NCBI GenBank assembly: GCA_903864485.1
Contig: CAIPGD010000383.1
Location: 1-16,248 of the forward strand
Length of the DNA: 16,248 nucleotides
Source of the DNA: an uncultured bacterium
Lineage (GTDB): Bacteria; Pseudomonadota; Gammaproteobacteria; Burkholderiales; Burkholderiaceae_E
Reading direction: 5' to 3'
Part shown: positions 1 to 8,600 of the stretch, in pieces
How the letters are laid out: every line of letters starts with the position of its first letter
Position numbering within the stretch: the stretch's first letter is position 1
The notes under the pieces: generated by a model
Database searches by the model: none
Told to the model about the DNA's origin: nothing
The model's input: only the letters and a program-made list of their open reading frames with translations
Position numbers and translations under genes: made by a program

Positions 1-77
1 AAGGTAATCTGCGACAGGGCGGGCGCCGTCAGCAGCAGGCCCAAGGTGCACAAGCCGCTCAAGGTAGTCGTTTTCAT
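1..77 (-). CDS. Partial gene, N-terminus of an exported protein (signal peptide)
   Basis: Reading the minus strand from an ATG at 77-75 gives 25 residues before the window edge: MKTTTLSGLCTLGLLLTAPA followed by LSQIT. This is a typical Sec signal peptide, with a short positive start, a hydrophobic core (LCTLGLLL) and a small-residue cleavage region (TAPA or ALS). A good ribosome binding site, AGGAG, lies about 6 nt upstream of the ATG on the minus strand, which supports this start. The mature part lies outside the window, so no function can be named. The gene runs away from the BREX operon and is probably core chromosome flanking the island. A lipobox is not obvious. Confidence 0.6.
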   Translation of the reverse strand, partial: MKTTTLSGLCTLGLLLTAPALSQIT

Positions 78-253
78 GATGGTCTCCTGTTGAGGGAGAC
101 TGTGAGCGCATGAAGAGTGGGGGTCGGTGCGGTTGCGTACGGTGGGGGTGTACGGCGAAGTCGCGAGGATTTCCGCCCTCACCGCAAACCAAAAGAATCA
201 TCACGCTGGCTTGGTTTTTTCCTAGAGGTGAAGCCAATATGATTAATTATTTA

Positions 254-655
254 TTAGAGGTACCGCTCGTTTTGGCTGATTTCCCAGTATAGCTCATAGA
301 TCTCCTTGATGATTTTAGAGGCGGTCTGCTTCCTTATTCGGCGCATGGTGTGCTCAGCGCTTCCTTGCAAAACTGTTCCCTTGTGGTCAAGCACTGGCCC
401 GAGCTTATTAATTTGTTCCAGCACCCACCGCCACCTGGCTTGAAGCCCAGCAGGAAAATCCTTCTCAGATAAAGTATGAAATACAAGAAATGCCGCGCCC
501 AACCGTTCTCTGGCATCACCGGGGTGAGAAGCCAGGACGGATAATGCAGTGGTCAGTTTTTCAACAGCATAGTTATGTTTTTTCATACTGTTCGTAGCGG
601 TGCCGCTTGGTGTCAGCTGATCTCGCGCGCGGTCTATCGGAGTGAGTTTGATCAT
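254..655 (-). CDS. Conserved hypothetical protein, 133 aa, divergent from BREX operon
   Basis: A minus-strand reading frame of 133 residues ends in ...SQNERYL and stops at 254-256. It looks like a real protein: predicted mostly helical, with a conserved-looking core. That core has a helix around residues 29-60 (AVEKLTTALSVLASHPGDARERL), an aromatic segment ARWRWVLEQINKLGP, and a basic C-terminal stretch TMRRIRKQTASKIIKEIYELY. I recall similar short uncharacterised proteins in proteobacterial genomes, but I cannot assign a family or function. There is no helix-turn-helix or catalytic motif I can name. The ATG at 655 is the first after an in-frame stop and its ribosome site is poor (AGGAGA is about 20 nt away). 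The ATG at 586 (MKKHNYAV) could be the true start, giving 110 aa. It is transcribed away from brxA, so it shares the intergenic region with the BREX promoter. Confidence 0.6.
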   Translation of the reverse strand: MIKLTPIDRARDQLTPSGTATNSMKKHNYAVEKLTTALSVLASHPGDARERLGAAFLVFHTLSEKDFPAGLQARWRWVLEQINKLGPVLDHKGTVLQGSAEHTMRRIRKQTASKIIKEIYELYWEISQNERYL

Positions 656-847
656 GTATTAAATTCAAATGAAATCTCCTAGAGCCGCCGGGGTCACAAA
701 GCAGGCTCACCCAGCGAGCCTGCCTTCCGGCACTATGAGCAGGGCTAACCTGCCCAAAGTAGTGGAGCAATCGATCTGGCACCAGGGGCCAGAAGAACCG
801 TATCAGCGGTCTCATCAAACTTAGTTCTAACTTCCTAGTGGTTCATC
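656..847. promoter_or_regulatory. Divergent intergenic region upstream of brxA with three inverted repeats
   Basis: This 192-nt gap between the minus-strand hypothetical gene and brxA must contain the promoter of the BREX operon. Three short perfect inverted repeats follow each other. The first is GCAGGCTC/GAGCCTGC at 701-708 and 716-723, the second GCAGG/CCTGC at 739-743 and 749-753, and the third TCTGGC/GCCAGA at 775-780 and 788-793. The first two share the same GCAGG half-site, which would suit an operator for a dimeric regulator. The first could instead be a transcription terminator stem, but no T-run follows it on either strand. I see no convincing -35/-10 pair. No coding region is evident here. 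Confidence 0.35.
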
Positions 848-1648
848 GTGAAAACAGAGATTGAGCGCAAAAGCAGCTTGGTTCGGCTCGGCTTCAGCTA
901 TGAGCGGGGCGGCGTGCACACTGCTCGAACCATGATGCTCGTCGAGCTGCGCGCGCTGCTGTCCTATGTGGATGCACCCGACGCCACCCGTGCTGACTAC
1001 CTGTCTGCCATCCAAACAGCCAATTGTCTTGGCAAACGCTCGGGCAAGACGCGGACCTTAACTTTTCGGCATCTGGCCGACCTCTACGCGCTTGATCCGA
1101 GTTTGTTAGTGTTTCGGGCGTTGAGATTTTTTTGGCAGCGCGAAACTGATGGACAGCCTATGTTGGCTTCACTATGCGCGTATGCGCGCGACCCACTATT
1201 TCGATCGACAGCATCGTTTGTCCTGGGGTGCCAGGAAGGGGCTGTCATTAGCCGCGACGCAATGGAAGATGTCATCGATGCACAAGAGCCGGGACGCTTT
1301 AGCCCTGCGACGCTAAAGTCGACCGCGCAGAACATCAATTCGTCGTGGACCCAGTCTGGTCATCTTGTGGGTCGAGCTAGCAAGGTGCGCATTCGGTCTG
1401 TATCAACCCCAGGGGCAGTCTCCTTCGCGCTACTTCTTGGCTACGTTAGTGGCCTACGTGGCGAATCATTGTTCAAGAGTGACTACACACGGATGCTCGA
1501 CTGTTCATTCGAAAAAATGATCGAGCTGGCCGAAGATGCTTCGCGCCGTGGCTGGATCTCGCTTAAGCGCGTCGGGCAGGTTGTCGAGGTACTTTTTCCG
1601 AGCCTGATCAACGCACAGGAAATGGAGTGGGTCCGTGAGCAGAATTAA
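848..1648 (+). CDS. brxA: BrxA, BREX type 1 protein (DUF1819)
   Basis: BrxA is the first gene of type 1 BREX operons, a small DNA-binding accessory protein of the DUF1819 family needed with the other Brx proteins for phage exclusion. The 266-residue product has the family pattern: MMLVELRALLSYV near residues 28-40, then the region with NCLGKRSGKTRTLTFRHL and LYALDP, then the FSPATLKSTAQNINSSWTQSGHL block in the middle. A helical C-terminal part containing LLLGYVSGLRGESLF and ASRRGWISLKRVGQVVEVLFP follows. The start is GTG at 848; an in-frame TAG at 836-838 rules out a longer protein, and the ribosome site is weak. A later ATG at about 932 is a less likely alternative because it would drop conserved-looking residues. 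Its last 14 nt overlap brxB. Order, neighbours and sequence agree on the assignment. Confidence 0.9.
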   Translation: MKTEIERKSSLVRLGFSYERGGVHTARTMMLVELRALLSYVDAPDATRADYLSAIQTANCLGKRSGKTRTLTFRHLADLYALDPSLLVFRALRFFWQRETDGQPMLASLCAYARDPLFRSTASFVLGCQEGAVISRDAMEDVIDAQEPGRFSPATLKSTAQNINSSWTQSGHLVGRASKVRIRSVSTPGAVSFALLLGYVSGLRGESLFKSDYTRMLDCSFEKMIELAEDASRRGWISLKRVGQVVEVLFPSLINAQEMEWVREQN

Positions 1649-2186
1649 GCGATTGCTGGAGTCTTACACCAAGTACATCGCTGTGCCATGGCGCGATGAC
1701 GCCGCAGCTGCCCAACGCGTCATCTTCTGCGTTTACAACGAGACGGAAGAGCTTCGTTTGCGAGCTAAGTTCGACGAGTTTGAGATTGCCACCCGAGCAT
1801 CTGGCCATGAGTGGGTTTCGTTCGATTTGACTGACTCGTTCCCAGGTTGGCTGTCATCCCAGCGCTACGCCAAGAGCTACTTCCAACAGCCCAATCTACT
1901 TGCAACGCTGTTGCCCAAGTACCTGGGTTATATCGAAGCCGAGTTTGAGGCGTTTCTTCAAGCCAAGAAGGTTGACGAAGATGTTGTCGTGGCACTGACG
2001 GGTGTAGGTACGTTGTTCGGTTTCTTAAAGGTTAAGGAAGTCGTAGACAAGCTTGCTCCTAAAGTGAAAGGGCGCTTGCTGGTGTTTTTCCCCGGCAGCT
2101 ATGAAAACAACAACTACCGATTGCTCGATGGCTACGACGGCTGGAACTACTTGGCAGTGCCCATCACAGCGGATAAAGAATTCTAA
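1635..2186 (+). CDS. brxB: BrxB, BREX type 1 protein (DUF1788)
   Basis: BrxB is the 183-residue DUF1788 protein that always accompanies brxA and brxC in type 1 BREX. Its biochemical role is not established; it is required for defence and thought to work with BrxC and PglZ. Recognisable features are the N-terminal FCVYNETEELRLRAKFDEFE segment, a central SFDLTDSFPGWL region, and the C-terminal signature LVFFPGSYENNNYRLLDGYD followed by GWNYLAVPI, which is the strongest family hallmark. The start is GTG at 1635, inside the end of brxA. A GGAG at 1624-1627 sits about 7 nt upstream, so translation is likely coupled to brxA. The length is typical for the family. The stop is 8 nt before the first possible brxC start. 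Confidence 0.93.
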   Translation: MSRIKRLLESYTKYIAVPWRDDAAAAQRVIFCVYNETEELRLRAKFDEFEIATRASGHEWVSFDLTDSFPGWLSSQRYAKSYFQQPNLLATLLPKYLGYIEAEFEAFLQAKKVDEDVVVALTGVGTLFGFLKVKEVVDKLAPKVKGRLLVFFPGSYENNNYRLLDGYDGWNYLAVPITADKEF

Positions 2187-2200
2187 AAAACGAGATGCAT

Positions 2201-5200
2201 ATGCTTAATCGCGATATCTATCAAAAAGACCCGTCGGCCCGAAAGTTGGTCAACGAGGGCGTCGCCAGCGTCAATGACGAAAAGACGGAGCAGGCTCTTT
2301 CCGTACTTAGGTACGAGCTCGAGACCTTTGTCTGCGATGGGCAGTACGAGAAAGGCCTGGAGCATATCCTCGAAATTTATTTGAAGAACATCGAGCACGC
2401 AGAGCAGCCTGCTGTCTGGGTTAGCGGCTTCTACGGGTCCGGTAAGTCGCACTTAGTCAAGATGCTACGGGCACTGTGGGTAGACAGCCAGTTTGCAGAC
2501 GGCGCAAGTGCGCGTGGCATTGCCACGTTGCCACAGAGCGTTAGTGTTCAACTTAAAGAGCTAAGCATCCAGGCGAAGCGCCACGGGGGGCTGCATGCAG
2601 CCTCTGGCACGCTCGGGGCTACCGCGCGGGATAAGTCCGTGCGTATGGCGTTGCTAAGCATCCTCTTTAAGTCCGTTGGATTGCCTGAGCAGTACCCGGT
2701 GGCCCGATTCGTCATGTGGCTTCAGCATGAAGACATCTATGACGCCGTCCGCAGTCATGTGGAGACAAGCGGTCTGGACTGGAGTGAAGAACTCGACAAC
2801 TTCTACGTCGCCGAAGGCCTGCACAAAGCATTGGTCAAGGCCAAGCCCAATTTATTTAGCTCGCCTTCATCCTGCGTAGAGACTCTGAACAACCTGTATC
2901 CGTATGTGCAGGATGTTTCCAGCGGCGACATGCTCAAAGTCATTCGCCAAGCGCTGACTCGCGACAACAAGTTTCCACTCACGCTTGTGGTGCTGGATGA
3001 GGTGCAGCAGTACATCGGCGGAGACAGTCAGCGTTCCATCGATGTGCAAGAAGTTGTCGAGGCCTGCTGCAAAAACATTGGCGGCAAGATGCTCTTCATC
3101 GGTACAGGGCAAACCGCTGTTACCGGCACCTCCAACTTAAAGAAGCTCGAAGGACGCTTTACCGTCCGCGTCGAGTTGTCGGATGCCGATGTCGATGCAG
3201 TTATCCGAAAGGTCATCCTTGCGAAGAAGCCCGAGGCCAAGGCCACCATAGATCAGGTGATGCAGACCAACTTGGGCGAAATTTCTCGCCATTTGGCCGG
3301 CACGACTATTGGCCACCGCGCGGACGATGAGCAGTTCTTCCCACAGGATTATCCGATATTGCCGGTGCGCCGCCGATTCTGGGAGAGCGCTCTGCGTGTA
3401 CTCGATCAGACCGGCACTGATAGCCAGTTGCGCAACCAGCTTTCGATGATCCACAAGGTCATCCAGACTAATTTAGATGCATCTGTCGGTGGCGTCGTGC
3501 CAGCGGACTATCTGTACTTTGATGCAGCCGACAAGCTGCTGCAGTCACGCGTGCTTCCCCGAAAGGTTCACGAAAAGACCATGGTCTGGGTCAAAGGTAG
3601 CGACGACCAGCGCCTGATGGGCCGTGCGTGTGGCTTGGTGTTCTTGATCAACAAGCTGGCCAGCAGTAACAACGAGATCGGCATTCATGCCACTGTCGAC
3701 ACACTGGCCGATTTGCTAGTGGAGGACCTGACGCAAGGCTCCAGCGCTCTTCGTAGCAAGCTCCCGAGTGTGCTCGACAAGTGCGAGTTGCTGATGAAGG
3801 TCGGGGACGAGTACCGCATCCAAACCGAGGAAAGCGCTGCATGGAACGACGAGTTCTTAAGTCAGCGCAACAGTTTGGCCAACGAAGCCCATCGCGTAGA
3901 CGCGGAGCGGGACGATCGTATCCGCGGTCTCTTCGGCGCAATGGTGCGCAAGCTGTCGCTCACCCATGGCACGTCCAAGGTCACGCGCGACATCTTCCCT
4001 GTGTTCGACGCTCAACTGCCCAGCGACGCCAGCGAGAAAGTCTGCGTCTGGGTGCGCGATGGCTGGAGCATCGACGAGAACTCGGTGCGTGCCGACGCTC
4101 GTCAGGCAGGCAACCAGTCACCCACCGTGTTTGTTTTCATCCCCAAGCGTTCGGCCGATGACCTGCGGCACTACCTGATCGACTTCAAGGCTTCCAGCGC
4201 GACTCTAGATAAGCGCGGCGTGCCCAACACTGCCGAGGGCACCGAGGCCCGCTCAGCGATGGAGACCACCAAGCAAACCGCTGAAGGCAAGATCCGCGAA
4301 CTGTTGCAGGATGCTTTCTCGGGTGCCCGTGTTTTTCAGGCTGGCGGTAACGAAATTATTGCCATCGATCTGCAGGGCGGTACCTTGGAAGCCGCCACCA
4401 ATGCACTGCAACGGCTATACCCGCAGTTCCACCTTGCGGATCACGCCGGTTGGCCCAAGGTCTATGAGAAGGCGCAGAAGGGTGCGCCCGATGCGCTTAA
4501 GAGCGTGGGCGACGAGGGTGAGCCCGCCAAGAACGCGGTGTGCAAAGCCATTCTGGCCTTCATTGCTGGCGGCAAGAAGGGCATCGATATCCGCAAGAAC
4601 TTCGAAGGCGCCACCTACGGCTGGCCGGGCGACGCGGTCGACGGTGGCTTGCAGGTGCTGCTGGTGGGCGGGCTTATCCGTGCTCAAGACGACAAGGGTA
4701 AGACCATCGACCCGAAGGACCTTGAGCGCAAAGTCATCGGCAAGACCATGTTCAAGGTCGAGTCGGCCACGGTGTCAGCGGTACAGCGCATCCAGATCCG
4801 CAAGGTGCTACAGGAAGTCGGCCTCACCGCCAAGCAAGGCGAAGAGCTGGCTTACGTGCCGCAGTTCCTGGTCAGCGCGCAAGAACTGGCCAACCGCGCC
4901 GGAGGCGACGCCCCACGTCCGGCGCGCCCGGAAACGAAGGGGTTGGACGAGATCCGCCTCACCGCTGGCAACGAGCAGCTGTTGGCCCTGTACAACCAGC
5001 GCGATCAACTCTGCGCCGCCATCCGCACCTGGACAGATGTCGCCGAGCGTATCGACAAGCGCTTGCCCGCCTGGAACACGCTCAAGCGGCTGCTGGCCCA
5101 GGCTAATGGGCTGTCTGGCGCCGAGGTCCTGGTGGCGCAGGTCACGCACCTTGAGCAGCAACGCCAACTGCTGGAGGAGCCTGACCCCGTCACCCCCCTG

Positions 5201-5641
5201 GTGGCCAGCCTGACGCAGTTGTTGCGCGACGAATTGAACCGGCTGCACACCGACTACCAGACCCGCCACAAGAACGGCATGGCGCGCCTGGACGCCGACA
5301 CCAACTGGAAGCAGCTGGAGCCCGAGCAGCGCAACAGCCTGCTGGCCGCCCAGAAGCTCACCCTCACCGATGCACCCATGGTGCAAGTGGCCAACACCGA
5401 CGAGGTGCTCGCCACGGTCGATCGGTTGTCGCTGTCGTCGTTCGCTGATCGTGTGGCCGCCATCGACTCGCGCTTTGACGCGGTGCTGGTGGCTGCAGCC
5501 GAATTGATGGAGCCCAAGGCGCAGTTCGTCAAGCTGCCCCACCGGACGATCAAGACCGACGAAGACATCGAGGCCTGGCTGCTGGATGCCAAACAGACCA
5601 TCGCACAGGCCCTGAAAAAAGGCCCGGTCATCCTTCACTGA
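2201..5641 (+). CDS. brxC: BrxC, BREX P-loop ATPase
   Basis: BrxC is the large STAND/AAA-like ATPase of BREX, needed for exclusion of phage DNA and probably the core of the effector complex. The product is 1146 residues, near the usual ~1200. The start MLNRDIYQKDPSARKLVNEG is typical of the family. The Walker A motif GFYGSGKSH is at residues 76-84 and the Walker B motif LVVLDEV has its D-E pair at 266-267; LFIGTGQTAV follows near 300 as a sensor-like segment. The C-terminal third is rich in Gln, Leu and charged residues and probably forms coiled coils (around LTAGNEQLLALYNQRDQL). I chose ATG 2201 over the in-frame ATG at 2195 because a GAG lies 6 nt upstream of it but directly abuts the earlier one. 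Base composition changes inside the gene: the first half is mid-GC, while from roughly 3900-4600 onward it becomes strongly GC-rich with C/G third positions. pglX begins 13 nt after its stop. Confidence 0.93.
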   Translation: MLNRDIYQKDPSARKLVNEGVASVNDEKTEQALSVLRYELETFVCDGQYEKGLEHILEIYLKNIEHAEQPAVWVSGFYGSGKSHLVKMLRALWVDSQFADGASARGIATLPQSVSVQLKELSIQAKRHGGLHAASGTLGATARDKSVRMALLSILFKSVGLPEQYPVARFVMWLQHEDIYDAVRSHVETSGLDWSEELDNFYVAEGLHKALVKAKPNLFSSPSSCVETLNNLYPYVQDVSSGDMLKVIRQALTRDNKFPLTLVVLDEVQQYIGGDSQRSIDVQEVVEACCKNIGGKMLFIGTGQTAVTGTSNLKKLEGRFTVRVELSDADVDAVIRKVILAKKPEAKATIDQVMQTNLGEISRHLAGTTIGHRADDEQFFPQDYPILPVRRRFWESALRVLDQTGTDSQLRNQLSMIHKVIQTNLDASVGGVVPADYLYFDAADKLLQSRVLPRKVHEKTMVWVKGSDDQRLMGRACGLVFLINKLASSNNEIGIHATVDTLADLLVEDLTQGSSALRSKLPSVLDKCELLMKVGDEYRIQTEESAAWNDEFLSQRNSLANEAHRVDAERDDRIRGLFGAMVRKLSLTHGTSKVTRDIFPVFDAQLPSDASEKVCVWVRDGWSIDENSVRADARQAGNQSPTVFVFIPKRSADDLRHYLIDFKASSATLDKRGVPNTAEGTEARSAMETTKQTAEGKIRELLQDAFSGARVFQAGGNEIIAIDLQGGTLEAATNALQRLYPQFHLADHAGWPKVYEKAQKGAPDALKSVGDEGEPAKNAVCKAILAFIAGGKKGIDIRKNFEGATYGWPGDAVDGGLQVLLVGGLIRAQDDKGKTIDPKDLERKVIGKTMFKVESATVSAVQRIQIRKVLQEVGLTAKQGEELAYVPQFLVSAQELANRAGGDAPRPARPETKGLDEIRLTAGNEQLLALYNQRDQLCAAIRTWTDVAERIDKRLPAWNTLKRLLAQANGLSGAEVLVAQVTHLEQQRQLLEEPDPVTPLVASLTQLLRDELNRLHTDYQTRHKNGMARLDADTNWKQLEPEQRNSLLAAQKLTLTDAPMVQVANTDEVLATVDRLSLSSFADRVAAIDSRFDAVLVAAAELMEPKAQFVKLPHRTIKTDEDIEAWLLDAKQTIAQALKKGPVILH

Positions 5642-5654
5642 GGCCTGATTTCCC

Positions 5655-8600
5655 ATGATGCAAGCACTCGACAAAGACCTGCGCAGCGCGCTGGAGAAGA
5701 CCGTCAAAGCGGCCCGCACGGTGGCGGAGACGGCTGCGCACGCGGCGCTGGACCAACTGGGCGTCGGCCACGACAAACCCGAGGCCTTTCTGAGCGATGC
5801 CGAGAAGGCGCTGCGCAACCGCATGCGCACCCACGGCAAGCAGCTCGGTGACGCCCGAGACTCGAAGAGCACCAACCCAACCTATGGCAAGCAAGAGGTT
5901 CAGCACCTGGTGCAAGAGGTCGCCTACCAGCATTGGCACCGCATGCTGTTCGCCCGCTTCCTGGCCGACAACAACCTGTTGATGTACGACGGCGTGGCCG
6001 TCACCATCGAAGAGTGCGATGAGCTGGCCCCCGACGAAGGCGCCAAGAGCGGCTGGGAGCTGGCCGGCAAGCTGGCCGCCCGCATGCTGCCGCAGGTGTT
6101 CAAGCCCGGTTCGCCGGTGTTCGAGTTGACCTTTGCGCCCGAACACCAGAGCGAGCTCGAACGCCTGCTCAAAGCTCTGCCCGATGCCGTATTCAAGGCC
6201 AGCGACAGCCTGGGCTGGGTGTATCAGTTCTGGCAGGCCGACAACAAGGAGCGCATCAACAAGTCGGAAGTGAAGATCGGCGCCGACGAGTTGCCTGCCG
6301 TCACCCAGCTCTTCACCGAGCCGTACATGGTGGCCTTCTTGCTGCACAACTCGTTTGGCGCCTGGTGGGCCACCCGTCACCCGGGCAAGCCATGCCCCGT
6401 CAACCTCGACTACTTCCGCACCCTGGAAGACGGCACGCCGGCCGCAGGCAAGTTCGAAGGCTGGCCCGATTCGCTGGCCGACTTCAAGCTGCTCGACCCG
6501 TGCTGCGGCTCGGGTCACTTCCTGGTGGCCGCCTTCCTGATGCTGGTGCCCATTCGGATGGCGGCAGAGGGCCTGAGTGCCAAGGAAGCCGTCAACCGCG
6601 TCCTGGCTGAAAACATCCACGGCCTGGAGCTGGACCCGCGCTGCGTGGAGATCGCCGTGTTCGCGGTGGCCCTGGAAGCCTGGCGCTATTCCGACGCGTC
6701 GGGCAGGCCGCTTGGTGTGCGAGAAATTCCGGCTCCCAACATCGCGTGCTGTGGCCTGAAGGTGGCGGCCAAGGCGCAAGACTGGGAAGCCCTGGTTCCG
6801 GATGATGCAGCCAACGCGGAATACGTGCGGCAGGAGTTGCGTCACTTGCATGCGAGCTTCGCCCAGGCGCCCCTGTTGGGCAGTTTGCTTGATCCCTCGC
6901 GCAGCCTGAAGGATGACCTGGCCACCTCCAGTTTTGAGACGTTGACACTATTGCTCCGGAAGGCATTGGCGACTGAACGACCAGCCGATCTAGCGAGTAA
7001 TGATGGTGATCGCTGGGAGATGGCGATTAGCGCGCAAGGACTACTGGACGCCGCGCGTTTGCTCGATGCGCGATATCACCTAGTAATCACAAACGTCCCC
7101 TATTTGGGTCGGGGCCAGCAATGCGACGTACTTCGGGACTACTGCGAATCACATTTCGCTCACGCGAAGGGCGACTTAGCCAATGTCTTTCTAGAACGCT
7201 GCCTTGAACTCTCTGTGGATGGCAGTGGTGGCGTGTTGCAGATTGTCATGCCGCAGAACTGGCTGTTTCAGTCAAGCTACAAGAAACAGCGCGAATCCCT
7301 GCTCAAAAATGTTTGCTGGAATCTATTAGTTCGACTCGGCGAAGGTGGCTTTGAAAGTCTGCAAGCTGCCGGTGCGTTCATCATTCTGCTCACGCAGACG
7401 AACGCCCCACCAAGCCCGAATTTCCTCCTTCATGGACTTGATGCAAGTTCACCACGGACGGCACAGGAGAAGGCGAAGCTGCTGCTTTCAAGCGAAGTCG
7501 TAGCTGTGAGCCAGCAAGGGCAGTTGCGCAATCCGGATGCACTAGTGACCTTGGGCGATCTTGAGCAATCAATTCCACAGCTCAATGTCGTCACCAATTC
7601 CTACCAGGGGCTTCGGACAGGGGACCTCAATAGATTTGTCCAGACATTTTGGGAGAGAGATAAGTTCAATGGTGGCTGGGAGCCATTTCAAACCACAAGC
7701 GACGATGAGAATGGCGGGTATACAGGACTAACCCACAGCATTTTCTGGGAGGCTGGAAGAGGTGCGTTGCACAGCTACGCAGCAGCGACCCGCGACCGAC
7801 TTCATGATATGCACGAAAGTGGCAATCGAGCATGGGGGCGAAAGGGCATAGCCGTCGCTCAAATGAGAAATCTTAGAGCTACATACTATTTGGGCGCCAA
7901 GTTTGACAACACGTTAGCCGTCCTGTACCCAAAGAACGATGACCATATCCTTCCGGCAATTGCTGCTTACATGATGAGTCCCGAATACGAGCAGCAGGTA
8001 AGGGTACTAAACCAGAGCGTCTACGTGACAAACGCAACGCTGGCGAAAGTCCCCTTCGATTTGCCTTACTGGAAAAGTGTCGCGGAAGTTCAGTATCCAA
8101 ACGGCCTACCGCAGCCATATTCGGACGATCCAACCCAATGGATCTTTCACGGTCACCCACAGCCAGCGACTTTCCCACTTCAAGTTGCCGTGGCACGTTT
8201 GGTTGGCTACTCGTGGCCGTCGGAAGCCGACGGCAAGATGGAGTTGTCTGATGAGGCGCGAACATGGATCACTCGCAGCAAGGCGCTCGCCAGCCACGCG
8301 GACAAAGACGGCATCGTTTGCGTTCCACCAGTGGGACGGGAAGCATCAGCTAGCGATCGACTTCTTAATCTGCTGGCCGATGCCTATGGAACCGACTGGA
8401 GTAACGACGTCCTGGCGAAGTTGCTGACCGCCGCCGATCACGCCGGGAAGTCCCTGGACACTTGGCTCCGCGACAAGTTTTTCACCCAGCACTGCGCACT
8501 GTTCGGCAACAGGCCCTTCGTGTGGCACATCTGGGATGGTCTGCGCGACGGATTCGCCGCACTGGTGAACTATCACAAGCTCGACTACAAGGCGCTGGAG

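Noticed and set aside
192..221. AAACCAA ... TTGGTTT followed by Ts, resembling a terminator
   Set aside because: The loop is long, and on the + strand, where the T-run would work, there is no upstream gene. On the minus strand the stem is not followed by Ts.
573..818. Minus-strand frame of 81 codons in the BREX upstream region
   Set aside because: It overlaps the 133-aa hypothetical gene in another frame and runs through the inverted repeats. The product shows no protein-like pattern.
4311..5213. Plus-strand frame of 300 codons inside brxC in another phase
   Set aside because: It is rich in Arg, Ser, Pro and Ala, as expected from reading a GC-rich gene out of phase, and it overlaps the well-supported BrxC C-terminus.
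5628..6851. Minus-strand reading frame (407 codons) opposite the pglX 5' end, and a similar one at 4808-5875 opposite brxC
   Set aside because: Same GC-bias shadow effect. There is no ribosome site or domain pattern, and the plus-strand genes explain the region fully.
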